From JBBATK01 sp044228285 (lineage in GTDB: Bacteria > Bacteroidota > Ignavibacteria > Kapaibacteriales > NICIL-2): DNA of 64,000 nt. The stretch covers positions 806,001-870,000 of the forward strand of contig JBGAVD010000001.1 in NCBI GenBank assembly GCA_044228285.1, read 5' to 3'. The notes beneath the pieces are model-generated. The model saw nothing but the letters and a program-made list of their open reading frames with translations, was not told where the DNA came from and made no database searches. Each line of letters begins with the position of its first letter. Within the stretch, counting starts at the first letter, position 1. Below, piece after piece: positions 1 to 9,012 of this stretch. Position numbers and translations under genes: made by a program.

Positions 1-1
1 G

Positions 2-2152
2 ACGACAACATACAATGTGGTTGTTACCGATGGCAGTTGTCCGGATACTGCGCATGTTACCGTGCGTGTCGAACAGCCTCGCGTACTCCGATTCCGTGAC
101 GCTCCCGTGATTTGTCCTGGAGGCTTTGCCCAACTTCATGTGGAGGTTGAAGGAGACACCGCTGGTTTGAGCTATGAGTGGTCTCCAACTCTTGATTTGG
201 ATAACCCTCGAATTGCAAGCCCAACAGTGTACCCAACCAAGAACACAACCTATACAGTAAAAGTTAGCACAGCACTGGGATGCATTCGTCGTGATTCCGT
301 GAAGGTGAGTCTGGCCAATCATGTGATAGCAAAAGTCCGTCCAGACACTTCAGTGTGTTTAGGCAGTGCACTCTTCCTTGATGCTTCAGGTGGATCGGTG
401 TATCGATGGGAACCTGCAATTGATCTCGACAATCCCGCAAGTCCACGTCCTCGCTGCATACCAAGTGCAGATCGCGAGTACAAAGTGTATGTGATGAGCG
501 GTGAGTGTATTGATTCGCAGCAAGTGAAAATTACCGTTCACAGCATTCCTCAGATTAAAGCTTCAGGCACGCAGCGTTGCTGCGCTGGCGACCGTATAGA
601 GCTGCGAGTGGTGTCGCCAGACCCAACGATGAGCTACAGCTGGTTTCCAGCGGGTGCCTTCGAACATCCTCATGATACGCTCGTTTCTGTTCAACCTCAG
701 AGTGACACAACATATTATGTGGAAGTACGCAGTCCGCAAGGCTGTACCATGCTCGATAGCATTCGTGTGAGAGTAGACAGCACGCTTCTCGTTCAAGCTT
801 TCGGCGACACGAGCTTCTGCATTGGTGGTATGGCTACTCTTCGCTGCGTTGCAAATGCAACTGATGTTCGTTGGCAGCCTTCGAACGTTGTGTATGACTC
901 GGCGCGGAAGCACTACCTTGTTCAACCGCAGCAATCTACCCGCTACATTGTTCAAGCTCAGCGGGGTAGTTGTATTGGCTGGGATACAGTAGATATACAG
1001 GTAAATGAGTTCCCGAACCTGAGTTTGCAGAGTAGCGGCAAACCATGCGTGAATGAAGGAACTGAATTGTCGGTGAGTGAAGCAGAGGATGGTGTAGAGT
1101 ACCAATGGCAACCCAAAGCATTGCTCGAGCAATCGACGGGCCCCGTCGTGCGCACCAAGGCGCTGACCGACTCCTCCAGATTTCAGTGCCTCGCTCGAAA
1201 GAACGGCTGTACAACCGTCGAGTCGATAGTCGTGAAGCTACATACACCGCCCGCTGTTGTTCTGAGTGCAGATACTTCCGTGTGTTTAGGACAATATGCA
1301 TTTCCACGAGTTCAAACAGCCGGTCTTCGTTCCCTACAGTGGTCACCCGCAGACGGAATGGATAACTCTCAGTCCGCAACTCCTCGAGTGCTAGCACAGA
1401 CAGAGCAAGAGTACACAGCGCGTGTTGTGGATTCAAACGGATGCGTCGCGAGTGCGACGTGGAGACTATCTCTACGACCCTCTCATCACCTTCACCTTTG
1501 GTGTAATTCTATTGACGAGCAGATTGGTACCAGTTCTAGCATTGTTGTAAAGGCTCGCGCAGACCAGGAACTACAGAGTAGTTTACAGTTTATTATTTCT
1601 GCGGATGCGGAGTCATTTCTTGCTCAGAGTTTTAGCCCTTCAACTGGACTGATTCAGAAACGAAAGGCAGGCAAGCGAAACGAGTGGATAGTACGCGTTC
1701 CTAGCGCTGGTCTATCCCTGCAGGATCAAGAAGTCTTTCGCATCGACGGGTTGCTTTGTGCGGCAGGGCGTGAAGCAACTGATATTCTGATAGACAGTAT
1801 TGAGGTTAATTGGACTGAATGTGCGGACTATAGCAAGAGTCCAGGTACACTAGCCCTCCAAGGCTGTGCCACCAATCTACATCGCATACAGTATCTCAAC
1901 AGAGTGAATGCTCTCATCGCACCGCAACCAGTTGAAGGAGAGCTTCAAATTCTCTTCGATGCAGAACAGAGTACAGAATGTAAGATAGAAGTACTGTCCC
2001 TGCTAGGTGAAGTACTCGTTACTCAACATGTACAGACTCCAGTTGGGACAAGTACCCTTCGACTCAACATGGGTGGATTCGCTGCCGGAACCTATACTGT
2101 ACGTTTGTGGACAGGGCAGAAGTCAAGGGATCTGCCGTTCGTGAAGATCTAA
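2..2152 (+). CDS. Large secreted Ig/PKD-repeat protein with T9SS C-terminal sorting domain (5' end outside window)
   Basis: The reading frame is open to the left edge, so this is the C-terminal part (over 710 residues) of a larger protein. It shows at least six modules of about 80-90 residues plus the end of a seventh. Each has an early Cys (as in DTSVCLG), a Trp-x-Pro motif mid-module (WSP, WEP, WFP, WQP), a TTYTV-like strand and a late Cys. This is a PKD/Ig-like pattern in which the two Cys could form one disulfide per module. A non-repeat region follows, and the last 75 residues (PQPVEGELQI..., FAAGTYTVRL, ending in VKI) match the beta-sandwich T9SS sorting domain. It is therefore probably exported by T9SS and kept on or released from the cell surface as an adhesin-like or structural protein. 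The ligand is unknown. Confidence is high for the architecture, low for the role. Confidence 0.85.
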   Translation, partial: TTTYNVVVTDGSCPDTAHVTVRVEQPRVLRFRDAPVICPGGFAQLHVEVEGDTAGLSYEWSPTLDLDNPRIASPTVYPTKNTTYTVKVSTALGCIRRDSVKVSLANHVIAKVRPDTSVCLGSALFLDASGGSVYRWEPAIDLDNPASPRPRCIPSADREYKVYVMSGECIDSQQVKITVHSIPQIKASGTQRCCAGDRIELRVVSPDPTMSYSWFPAGAFEHPHDTLVSVQPQSDTTYYVEVRSPQGCTMLDSIRVRVDSTLLVQAFGDTSFCIGGMATLRCVANATDVRWQPSNVVYDSARKHYLVQPQQSTRYIVQAQRGSCIGWDTVDIQVNEFPNLSLQSSGKPCVNEGTELSVSEAEDGVEYQWQPKALLEQSTGPVVRTKALTDSSRFQCLARKNGCTTVESIVVKLHTPPAVVLSADTSVCLGQYAFPRVQTAGLRSLQWSPADGMDNSQSATPRVLAQTEQEYTARVVDSNGCVASATWRLSLRPSHHLHLWCNSIDEQIGTSSSIVVKARADQELQSSLQFIISADAESFLAQSFSPSTGLIQKRKAGKRNEWIVRVPSAGLSLQDQEVFRIDGLLCAAGREATDILIDSIEVNWTECADYSKSPGTLALQGCATNLHRIQYLNRVNALIAPQPVEGELQILFDAEQSTECKIEVLSLLGEVLVTQHVQTPVGTSTLRLNMGGFAAGTYTVRLWTGQKSRDLPFVKI

Positions 2153-2158
2153 CGAGGG

Positions 2159-2200
2159 AGAAAGCAATCTGAGATCGTTTTGAGACCTGAGGTTGCTTCT
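2159..2200. terminator. Possible bidirectional terminator between convergent genes
   Basis: An imperfect inverted repeat (AGAAAGCAATCT near 2159-2170 against AGGTTGCTTCT at 2190-2200) fills the 58-bp gap between the Ig-repeat gene and the response regulator, which end facing each other. There is no long T tract, so this is a weak call. Confidence 0.3.
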
Positions 2201-2210
2201 GTACCAAGGC

Positions 2211-2906
2211 TTATTGTCGGAAGCGATATCCCACGCCCTTTACCGTTTCCAGGCGATCAGAGTAGGGAGAGATTTTGTCTCTAATCTTGGATACGTGCAC
2301 ATCTACCGTTCGATCGATAACAAACACTGCATCACCCCAGATCCGACTAAGCAAGCTTTCGCGACTGAACACACGCCCGCGATTCGCAACAAGGAAGGCA
2401 AGAAGTTCGAATTCTTTCTTCGGCATGAACTGTTCTTTGCCGCCAATCTTTAGGGTATAATTCTGACGGTTGATTTCCATGTCATCCACCTTGAGAATCT
2501 CTGGTGCACTGATGGTTTCTGTTCGAACGCGTTCGGTGTTGCGACGAATGAGCGACTTTACTCGAGCGGCGAGTACGCGAGGAGAGATCGGTTTTTGGAC
2601 GAAGTCATCGGCCCCTAATTCGAGACCCAAGATATGATCAATCTCACCACCTTTGGCGGTGAGGAACATAATGGGGGAGTGTTGTTGCTGAGATGCTCGA
2701 AGTTGTTTGCACACTTCATAGCCGTCCATACCCGGCATCATCACGTCGAGGATGATAAGATCAGGATTAATCTTTTGGGCCATTTCAACTGCTTGGGAAC
2801 TTTCGCAGGTACTGCTCACCTCATATCCCTCTTTACGCAGATTGTAACAAATGAGTTCAACAATGTCTGCTTCATCATCAACAACCAGGATTTTTTTGGC
2901 TTGCAT
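2211..2906 (-). CDS. OmpR/PhoB-family response regulator
   Basis: 231 residues with the standard two domains. The N-terminal receiver (about 1-120) has the acidic pair D10-D11, the phosphoacceptor D54 in LDVMMPGMDG, the switch T83 and the conserved K105 (QKP). The C-terminal winged-helix DNA-binding domain (about 135-230) contains RVFSRESLLSRIWG and ends VKGVGYRFRQ, as in PhoB/OmpR proteins. It should act as a transcription regulator phosphorylated by a histidine kinase. The likely partner is the kinase at 3655-5238, which lies divergently with one small secreted-protein gene between. A 7-bp-arm inverted repeat at 2942-2957, just upstream of the ATG, could be an autoregulatory operator. The target genes cannot be read from sequence; the LCP lipoprotein behind the kinase is a natural candidate. 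Confidence 0.93.
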   Translation of the reverse strand: MQAKKILVVDDEADIVELICYNLRKEGYEVSSTCESSQAVEMAQKINPDLIILDVMMPGMDGYEVCKQLRASQQQHSPIMFLTAKGGEIDHILGLELGADDFVQKPISPRVLAARVKSLIRRNTERVRTETISAPEILKVDDMEINRQNYTLKIGGKEQFMPKKEFELLAFLVANRGRVFSRESLLSRIWGDAVFVIDRTVDVHVSKIRDKISPYSDRLETVKGVGYRFRQ

Positions 2907-2941
2907 TAAGGCACGCTATGGTGAAAACAATACACGAAAAT

Positions 2942-2957
2942 ACCGCTCTTGAGCGGT
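2942..2957. promoter_or_regulatory. Inverted repeat upstream of the response regulator gene
   Basis: ACCGCTC-TT-GAGCGGT, a perfect 7-bp-arm palindrome 36 bp upstream of the response regulator start codon in the divergent intergenic region. Position and symmetry suit a dimeric regulator-binding site; no function is shown by sequence alone. Confidence 0.35.
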
Positions 2958-3147
2958 CCTTGCACCTAGAGATGGTGTTATGAATTCGTAAAGACCCTAG
3001 GTATAGCTCTGTACGCAGATGCTAGGCCTTCAGAAATGCTCTATTTGGCCTCGAATTGGCTCTGTTCTGGTCAAAACACCCCTATGGCGCAGCCATTTTG
3101 TATTTTGCGAGTTCAACCATTTACATTACACATCCTCGGAGCTCTTC

Positions 3148-3594
3148 ATGATGAAAGCGACTCTTCGCAGCAGTTTCGGCATTCTTTGCCTCATGGTAGT
3201 TTTTGCAACTCAGAGCATTTCTGCGCAACGTACCATACATCTCAGTACCGAAAGCGGATTTGATCCCTTTGGCTTTACAACAAAACTGACCACAGCTTTG
3301 CAACACAGCAGTATCGGCGCAAGATTTAAGTCGATGCCTCAAGCAGACCTAGAGAAAATCAATGCAACAAAACAAGGGGACCTAGCAGTGCAGATTGTCT
3401 CGAACGAGCTTCTCTGTTCTGGTTCAAAGACCATCATCATTTCGATCATTTTTGTCGAGCTCGGTCGCGATAAAACGAACTCCGTACAGAAAATATATAT
3501 CGGTTCTTCTACGGGCTATATCACTGAGCGAAGCGTAGACACTGATGTAGAGCAATATCGCGACATCATCGTCAATGCCTTAGCAAGTCGCTAG
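3148..3594 (+). CDS. Small secreted protein of unknown function
   Basis: About 148 residues from the ATG at 3148 (a second ATG follows at 3151). GGAG at 3138-3141 supports this start over upstream in-frame codons, which would add a sequence with no signal-peptide character. The N-terminus (MMKATLRSS..., a hydrophobic stretch, then SISA-Q) is a typical Sec signal peptide cleaved near residue 25. The mature part of about 120 residues has no motif I recognise and looks like a small alpha/beta periplasmic domain. It lies between the divergent response regulator and the histidine kinase, 60 bp before the kinase, so it may be co-transcribed with the kinase and could be a sensor accessory protein. 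That role is inference from position only. Confidence 0.7.
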   Translation: MMKATLRSSFGILCLMVVFATQSISAQRTIHLSTESGFDPFGFTTKLTTALQHSSIGARFKSMPQADLEKINATKQGDLAVQIVSNELLCSGSKTIIISIIFVELGRDKTNSVQKIYIGSSTGYITERSVDTDVEQYRDIIVNALASR

Positions 3595-3654
3595 GTTTAC
3601 CGTCATCTGAAATCTCTACAGAGTGTAGGGATGCTATGAAGACATCAAGACACT

Positions 3655-5238
3655 GTGAACCAAGACATCCCACATATTCGAAGCTTTAGGCAGGCGAACG
3701 TTATCGTTGATCGCTGGTCATTGCGTTCGCGGTACCTGAAGGTTCCGTTGCGTGTTCGACTGACGCTGTGGTACTCACTGGTTTTGGCTATCGCACTTTT
3801 CGCATTTGGTGTCTTTACCTACTGGACCGTATCCAACAGTCTCCACGAGAACGTAGACTCCATGCTCGCAGAAGTTGCGAACTATGTGGAAGGTGCGGTG
3901 GTTCATGATTTGCGACAGAACAAGGTCCCACTTGCTTGGCCACGAAATGAGAGTGAGAGCGCTATTCTCAGTAAGGTGCCAAAGAACCTGAAGTCAATCG
4001 CTGAATCTGACTCTCTTAACAATTCACTGAGTGATTTGGACTATGATGAGCTTTGGAGTGAGCTAAACAAGAGTCTGTTCATTCGCAGTAGAAACTTCTA
4101 CGTACAAGTAGCAGATACGAGCGGCAAGATCTTGTGGCGCTCGCGAAACCTTGGACGCCTTGCTTTGCCGTTGTATGAGGAGTTGACGGAAGGACTTGAT
4201 ACGGGGCGCATCTTCCTCAGCGCTAAAAATCCAACTCTTCGCCTGCGCGTGCAGTCAATGGTGTCGAAGAAAGCACAGATCAGCATTGGTTATAACCTGA
4301 ACGAAGTGGAAGGAATCTTGCAACAGCTCAGTGATGCCTTTCGCATTGGCTTTCCGCTGTCGCTGCTTCTAGCCTTGGCAGTTGGTTACGGACTGGCACG
4401 ATACTCATTGCGACAAGTGGATATTATTACTAATTCCGCAAAGAGAATCACCGCTGAGAACCTCAGCAAGCGTCTACCTCTGCCTGTAACCAATGATGAG
4501 ATTGCGCGTTTGACTACAACGCTTAATGAGATGATCGCGCGTTTGGAAGGGTCGTTTACACAGGTTCGTCAGTTCACCAGCGATGTGTCGCATGAGCTTC
4601 GAACTCCTCTTGCGATTCTTATGGGTGAGCTTGAGCTTGCACTGCGGCGCGACATGGACACAGAAGAGTATCAAACGATGGTGGCGAGCGCTCTCGAAGA
4701 GGTTGTGCGCCTCTCAAAAATGGTGAGTAGTCTCTTGGAAATTTCTCGTGCGGAAACTGGACAAGTTCGCTTGAATAAAGCCCTAGTGGACATCTCGAAA
4801 ATGACGCGCGATATCTGTGAGGATATGGAGATACTGGCTGAAGATAAACGAGTCAACCTTGAGCAGAACATTCAGCCTTTTGTTACCATCATGGCTGACG
4901 AGTCGCGTTTGCATCAGGCTCTGCTCAACGTTATCGACAATGCAATCAAGTACACTCCACTCGGTGGAACCGTTCGTGTTTCTCTCAGCACCAAGTCATC
5001 TCAAACGAAAATTGAAATCAGCGATACAGGCGTTGGAATCAGCGAAGAAGATCTTCCTTTCGTCTTTAATCGCTTCTTCCGGGTTGATAAGGCGCGATCG
5101 AGCGATGTGGTGGGTAGTGGCCTTGGACTCTCCATCGTTCGCTGGATCGTTGACGCGCACCGGGGTTCTGTGTTAGTGAAGAGTGAGTTGGGATTAGGCA
5201 CCACGTTTACGATGGTACTGCCATACGACAGTAATTAG
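3655..5238 (+). CDS. Membrane sensor histidine kinase (HAMP-HisKA-HATPase)
   Basis: 527 residues, read from GTG at 3655. Two membrane segments (about residues 38-60 and 225-247) enclose a periplasmic sensor region of about 165 residues. A HAMP linker follows, then the HisKA dimerisation box with the phospho-His H313 in SDVSHELRTPLA. The ATPase domain has the N box (NVIDNAIKYT, N429), G1 (DTGVGIS), F box (FNRFFR) and G2 (GSGLGLSIV). It autophosphorylates and should pass phosphate to the OmpR-type regulator encoded divergently at 2211-2906. The periplasmic region shows no known sensor domain. The LCP lipoprotein gene starts 89 bp downstream on the same strand, which suggests an envelope-related signal or output. 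No strong Shine-Dalgarno precedes the GTG, and TTG at 3721 is an alternative start. Confidence 0.93.
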   Translation: MNQDIPHIRSFRQANVIVDRWSLRSRYLKVPLRVRLTLWYSLVLAIALFAFGVFTYWTVSNSLHENVDSMLAEVANYVEGAVVHDLRQNKVPLAWPRNESESAILSKVPKNLKSIAESDSLNNSLSDLDYDELWSELNKSLFIRSRNFYVQVADTSGKILWRSRNLGRLALPLYEELTEGLDTGRIFLSAKNPTLRLRVQSMVSKKAQISIGYNLNEVEGILQQLSDAFRIGFPLSLLLALAVGYGLARYSLRQVDIITNSAKRITAENLSKRLPLPVTNDEIARLTTTLNEMIARLEGSFTQVRQFTSDVSHELRTPLAILMGELELALRRDMDTEEYQTMVASALEEVVRLSKMVSSLLEISRAETGQVRLNKALVDISKMTRDICEDMEILAEDKRVNLEQNIQPFVTIMADESRLHQALLNVIDNAIKYTPLGGTVRVSLSTKSSQTKIEISDTGVGISEEDLPFVFNRFFRVDKARSSDVVGSGLGLSIVRWIVDAHRGSVLVKSELGLGTTFTMVLPYDSN

Positions 5239-5327
5239 CTATCCTAAAGAGATTGTATTCGCTTCAGTGTTTGCAGCGAATACTAGTAGTCGGATTATTG
5301 CTTATACATGCTTATCATTCAAGTATC

Positions 5328-6518
5328 ATGAAGAGGATTTTTCTCTATGCTCGCGCCTGTGGCGCTCGACTGAGTACACAAGGAAGCATTGCTTTTCTCG
5401 TTCTCGTTTGCTGTACCCTGCTCTCCTGTGAAGAGAAGAAGCCCGAACCAGCTTTGGTGCAACCAAAGAAGGATAGTGCGAAAGAGCTTAGCGTTGAGAA
5501 GAGGATGGCAAAGTTCGATAGCATCTCGAGCAAAGTACCCAAAATGGGCGGCCGATGTGTATGTGTCTCATTATGTGGAGTGGACTCACGGCTCAACGAT
5601 GGCATCAAGCATGCTGACGCAAACCACGTTATCAAGTTTTGGTTAGACAGCGGCGCTGTTGAGATCATCGATATCCCTCGCGATACACGCATGCAGTGTG
5701 GATTGGATAGCAATCTCAACATACTCTCGAATCTTAGAGCCCACCGCGGTCGCAAAGTTTACTTAGATAGCATCGCGCGAGTAACTCGCTCTCGGAAAAT
5801 GGATTACTACTGTGAGCTTGGGTTTTCACAAGCCACTGGGATGTTGGAGCTCTTAGGTCATAAGGATGATGCAACACAAACCTTGCGCGCATTGCGTTCT
5901 CGTCAGGGTTTTGATGCAGGCGACTTCCAACGTTGCTATAATCAAGGGGTGTTCCTCTCCCAAGTACTCACTCGTCACTTCTCGAAAGCTACAGGATGGT
6001 TCCGCGATCCTCTCTTACGGGCTGCATTGTTGTTAGTCGACACTAACATGCCCTTGGATACGATCAAGAGCATCATCGATCAGCTCGAAGCGAAGGGTTT
6101 TCCAGAGAATAAACGGTGCTACGTGCACATCATGCCCAACTTTGGCTACCACTTGCCAACCTACGATTTTGAGAGTCCAGAACACATCAAAGAGATCAAC
6201 GATAAGATTGATGCTCGTATTGCGCGAGCTGGAGTGAAAACCGGTGCACCAACTCCGCAGGACTATGAATCTCAACTGGAATCGTTGTTACAACGTGCCG
6301 CTGCCGACACGGCAAAGAGTCCACGTAGAACCATCCAAAGTCTGAGCAGAGCCTACGAACAGCGATCATGGATGCAAGTGGCCGACAAAACTCGTCGTGC
6401 TGACTATGTTCAACGTCTCTGCAAACTTCTCATTGTCGCCCACACGAAGTGTGGGCAAAAGGAAGAGGCACTTAAAGTCACTGCCTTCTACGAACAACAT
6501 CGTGAACTCTTCGAATAG
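5328..6518 (+). CDS. LytR-CpsA-Psr (LCP) family lipoprotein
   Basis: 396 residues from ATG 5328. The N-terminus is a lipoprotein signal: hydrophobic stretch 20-33, lipobox LLSC with C34, then charged residues. The region at about 77-215 has the LCP domain signature in order: GVDSR (84-88), an Asp at 98 where the family has its metal-site Asp, a strand ending IPRDT (116-120), the arginine pair region LRSRQGFDAGDFQR (189-202) and the following helix. LCP enzymes transfer undecaprenyl-phosphate-linked glycopolymers to peptidoglycan or protein. They are best known in Gram-positive bacteria, usually with an N-terminal transmembrane helix, so a lipid-anchored form in a diderm is notable. The C-terminal 150 residues are helical with no known domain. 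It follows the sensor kinase on the same strand. The family call rests on motif spacing. Confidence 0.72.
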   Translation: MKRIFLYARACGARLSTQGSIAFLVLVCCTLLSCEEKKPEPALVQPKKDSAKELSVEKRMAKFDSISSKVPKMGGRCVCVSLCGVDSRLNDGIKHADANHVIKFWLDSGAVEIIDIPRDTRMQCGLDSNLNILSNLRAHRGRKVYLDSIARVTRSRKMDYYCELGFSQATGMLELLGHKDDATQTLRALRSRQGFDAGDFQRCYNQGVFLSQVLTRHFSKATGWFRDPLLRAALLLVDTNMPLDTIKSIIDQLEAKGFPENKRCYVHIMPNFGYHLPTYDFESPEHIKEINDKIDARIARAGVKTGAPTPQDYESQLESLLQRAAADTAKSPRRTIQSLSRAYEQRSWMQVADKTRRADYVQRLCKLLIVAHTKCGQKEEALKVTAFYEQHRELFE

Positions 6519-6915
6519 AGTCCTGCCTGCGTACCTGCGCGTCGGCCAATGGTCCAATACTGTAGTTATTGACTTTATAGAAATGAAGGTCAACCTTCGC
6601 AGCGAAACGAAAGCAGGTTCTTAGGAATCAGCTCAGGTATCGCTCAGCTCGTCTGTGCTGGACGAAGCGCTCATATGAAGAAAGAACATGAATGGGAGTG
6701 GTGATTGGCTGCATTGCGGCGAGGCTCAGTGATAGAGCCCAAGCGCTTGTGTCATTATGCAATGCATACCTGTCGTTTGTCTGAGTACGGCAGCGCAACA
6801 AGCAACTGACTAACGACTCGCTTGTCTGTGCTTCACTCAAGTCGCTATCCAGCGAAAGATAAGCGTTGAACCTGCATTGTACTGTTTATCTAAGATCCGC
6901 AAGAGTAAGACGTTC
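6519..6915. other. Intergenic region, about 400 bp, no gene supported
   Basis: Short open frames on both strands lack codon character and start signals. It holds a 10-bp palindrome CAAGCGCTTG (6740-6749) next to a small GGCTC/GAGCC inverted repeat (about 6723-6738). It presumably carries the promoter of the OmpA-domain gene, but I cannot pick out a convincing box. Confidence 0.4.
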
Positions 6916-9012
6916 ATGAGCCGAGTTAGAATTCCAAAGACTGTAGCGCTGACATTGCTAACACTCGGCATGATGTTCAGCTCGCAATTCTGCCACGCGC
7001 AAGCAGTGATCGACAACCTTCGTGATCGATTCGGTCTTAGTTCCGAGTTTCTCCTCAACTTCCACAGTGCGGACTTCAAACAATTGCCAAATGTTGACAA
7101 TTGTTGTCCTCGATTTGAGAGCGGAAGCGGTTCGGGTATCGGAATAGGATTGCTGTACGATATGCCAATAAGCCGCAGATGGTCGCTATCATTACGTGCT
7201 GATCTTCAGCAACAAGACGCAACGCTGCTTGCCATTGAGTCTGCGGATGTCTACGATCCTACACTTCAGTCTCTGACAACGGCAGACATAGAACACCGCA
7301 TTGCTTCGCATTTTACTAGTACTGGTCTCAGCGCACTACTCCAGCTCAACGCCGTTGCTGCACTTCGATTCCATAGCGGCTTTCGTGTCGCACACGTTGC
7401 TTCTGTGCACTTTGATCAAGCTGAGGAGCTGGTGTCAGGTGGCTTTGTCTTCAAAGAGAATATGCTACGCACACGGAATCAGCACAGTGGAGACTTAGAA
7501 GGGCTGCAAGAATGGCAGACTTCACTTGTTCTTGGTGCGAGTTACGAACTCGCTCTCAATTCAACCCGAACCTGGCTTCTTGCGCCACAGCTCAGTGTTC
7601 AACTCGGCCTAAACCAAGTATTGCAATCGGCAGATTGGAAAGCCAATGCCTTCCGTCTAGGTTTGGCATTGAAGTTTGCGACGCCACCAATGATTCCGCT
7701 TGACACAGTACAACGAAAGCCGACGCTCAAAGTACAGCCGGAGGCAGATCTTGCACTGCAGACAAAACAGCGAGAACAACGAAGTTCGGTCGAGACTGAG
7801 AAAGGTTTGCAAAACCCGGCAGCGACACTTTCGCAGTACAAGCTCTCGACGAAGCAGTCAGGAGTAAAGGAAGCGAGACAAGCACTAGATAGTATTGTTC
7901 TCACCGAGTATCGCTCTCAACACTTGATGCCACTCTTGAATTACATTTTCTTTGACGAAGGATCTTCCGTAGTGCCCCAGAGATATACACAGCTTAGCAA
8001 CGTAGACGCTGAACGATTTCATCCATCACGCATTTCGCTCCAAGAAGGTTTGGGTGCCTACCACGAATTGTTGAATGTTATTGCGTGGAGAATGCGTCAG
8101 TATCCAGAGGCGCAGCTGAAACTGGTTGGATGCACTGCAGATGTAGGTGTTGAGAAAGGTCGAAGCGATTTGGCAAAGAGTAGAGCAGTGAGTATAAAGA
8201 CCTACTTAGTCGATCAATGGTCCATAGCGTCATCGCGCATTCGTATCGAGTCGCGTACACTCCCGCTAAAACCGAGTAAGACCCTTGATTCTATTGCAGC
8301 TGGAGATGCAGAGAACAGAAGAGTCGAAATGAGCTCCTCTGATTCGCGCATACTCGAGCCAATGCAACAACATGACACTACACTTGCCTGCTCTCCAGAT
8401 TCGCTTTTCGTTGACATTCAACACCAACGTGGGCCAGCACTGGATTCTCTGTTCGTTGTGATTGAGCCAGAAGAAGGTAGAAAGCAGCAGTGGTCAGTAC
8501 CCAAGACCAGTTCTAACGAATATCGTTTAGCCTTAGAGCCACGTCGTATTAGTCATTCTGACTGGCTACAGTGTGCGCTGGTGAGAGGGCAAGAATCTCG
8601 GACGGTGGATAGTTGTGTTCGTATACTGCCTATCATCCATCACAGCTTGGAGCATAAGAAACGAAGCGGGGAGCGCGATAGTACCATTGATAAGATACGT
8701 TTGATCTTGTTTGATTATGACGAGGCCGGACTTTCAGCGCAGAATAAGCGTGTGTTAAGTCTGGTACAGAGCTTCATCAAGTCCGGATCAAGAGTACTTG
8801 TGGAAGGTTGGACGGATGAACTTGGCGACGAGCGATACAATCTGTTGTTATCAGAACAGAGAGCAAAACAGAGTGCTGTCTTGTTGAAGACCACTACGGC
8901 GAATGTGGTAGGTCGCGGTGAGAGCAGAGAGTTTCCAAACAATCTTCCTGAAGGACGATTTTATAATCGAACTGTAAGCGTGACTATTTACACTCCTACT
9001 GACGTTCCATGA
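6916..9012 (+). CDS. Outer-membrane protein with two OmpA-like domains
   Basis: 698 residues from ATG 6916; the upstream in-frame TTG at 6877 would put a charged stretch ahead of the signal peptide. A Sec signal (about 1-30, ending CHA-QA) is followed by a region of about 230 residues rich in alternating hydrophobic strands, like an outer-membrane beta-barrel. After a linker come two OmpA-like segments. The first (about 365-480) has a hybrid core, KLVGCTADVGVEKGRSDLAKSRA, read here as G-C-T-A-D then the helix SDLAKSRA, ending NRRVEM. The second (about 585-695) has LFDYDEAGL, LVEGWTDELGDE, LSEQRAKQSA and NRTVSV, the classical OmpA peptidoglycan-binding order. The mid-part between them is beta-rich. 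One OmpA domain is usual; two in tandem suggests stronger or bivalent peptidoglycan anchoring. Its 3' end overlaps the convergent DUF2459 gene by 17 bp. Confidence 0.8.
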   Translation: MSRVRIPKTVALTLLTLGMMFSSQFCHAQAVIDNLRDRFGLSSEFLLNFHSADFKQLPNVDNCCPRFESGSGSGIGIGLLYDMPISRRWSLSLRADLQQQDATLLAIESADVYDPTLQSLTTADIEHRIASHFTSTGLSALLQLNAVAALRFHSGFRVAHVASVHFDQAEELVSGGFVFKENMLRTRNQHSGDLEGLQEWQTSLVLGASYELALNSTRTWLLAPQLSVQLGLNQVLQSADWKANAFRLGLALKFATPPMIPLDTVQRKPTLKVQPEADLALQTKQREQRSSVETEKGLQNPAATLSQYKLSTKQSGVKEARQALDSIVLTEYRSQHLMPLLNYIFFDEGSSVVPQRYTQLSNVDAERFHPSRISLQEGLGAYHELLNVIAWRMRQYPEAQLKLVGCTADVGVEKGRSDLAKSRAVSIKTYLVDQWSIASSRIRIESRTLPLKPSKTLDSIAAGDAENRRVEMSSSDSRILEPMQQHDTTLACSPDSLFVDIQHQRGPALDSLFVVIEPEEGRKQQWSVPKTSSNEYRLALEPRRISHSDWLQCALVRGQESRTVDSCVRILPIIHHSLEHKKRSGERDSTIDKIRLILFDYDEAGLSAQNKRVLSLVQSFIKSGSRVLVEGWTDELGDERYNLLLSEQRAKQSAVLLKTTTANVVGRGESREFPNNLPEGRFYNRTVSVTIYTPTDVP

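Noticed and set aside
563..1436. Long antisense open frames (up to 189 codons) opposite the Ig-repeat gene
   Set aside because: The opposite frame encodes clear repeats with a sorting domain; the antisense frames show no domain, no start signal and odd composition.
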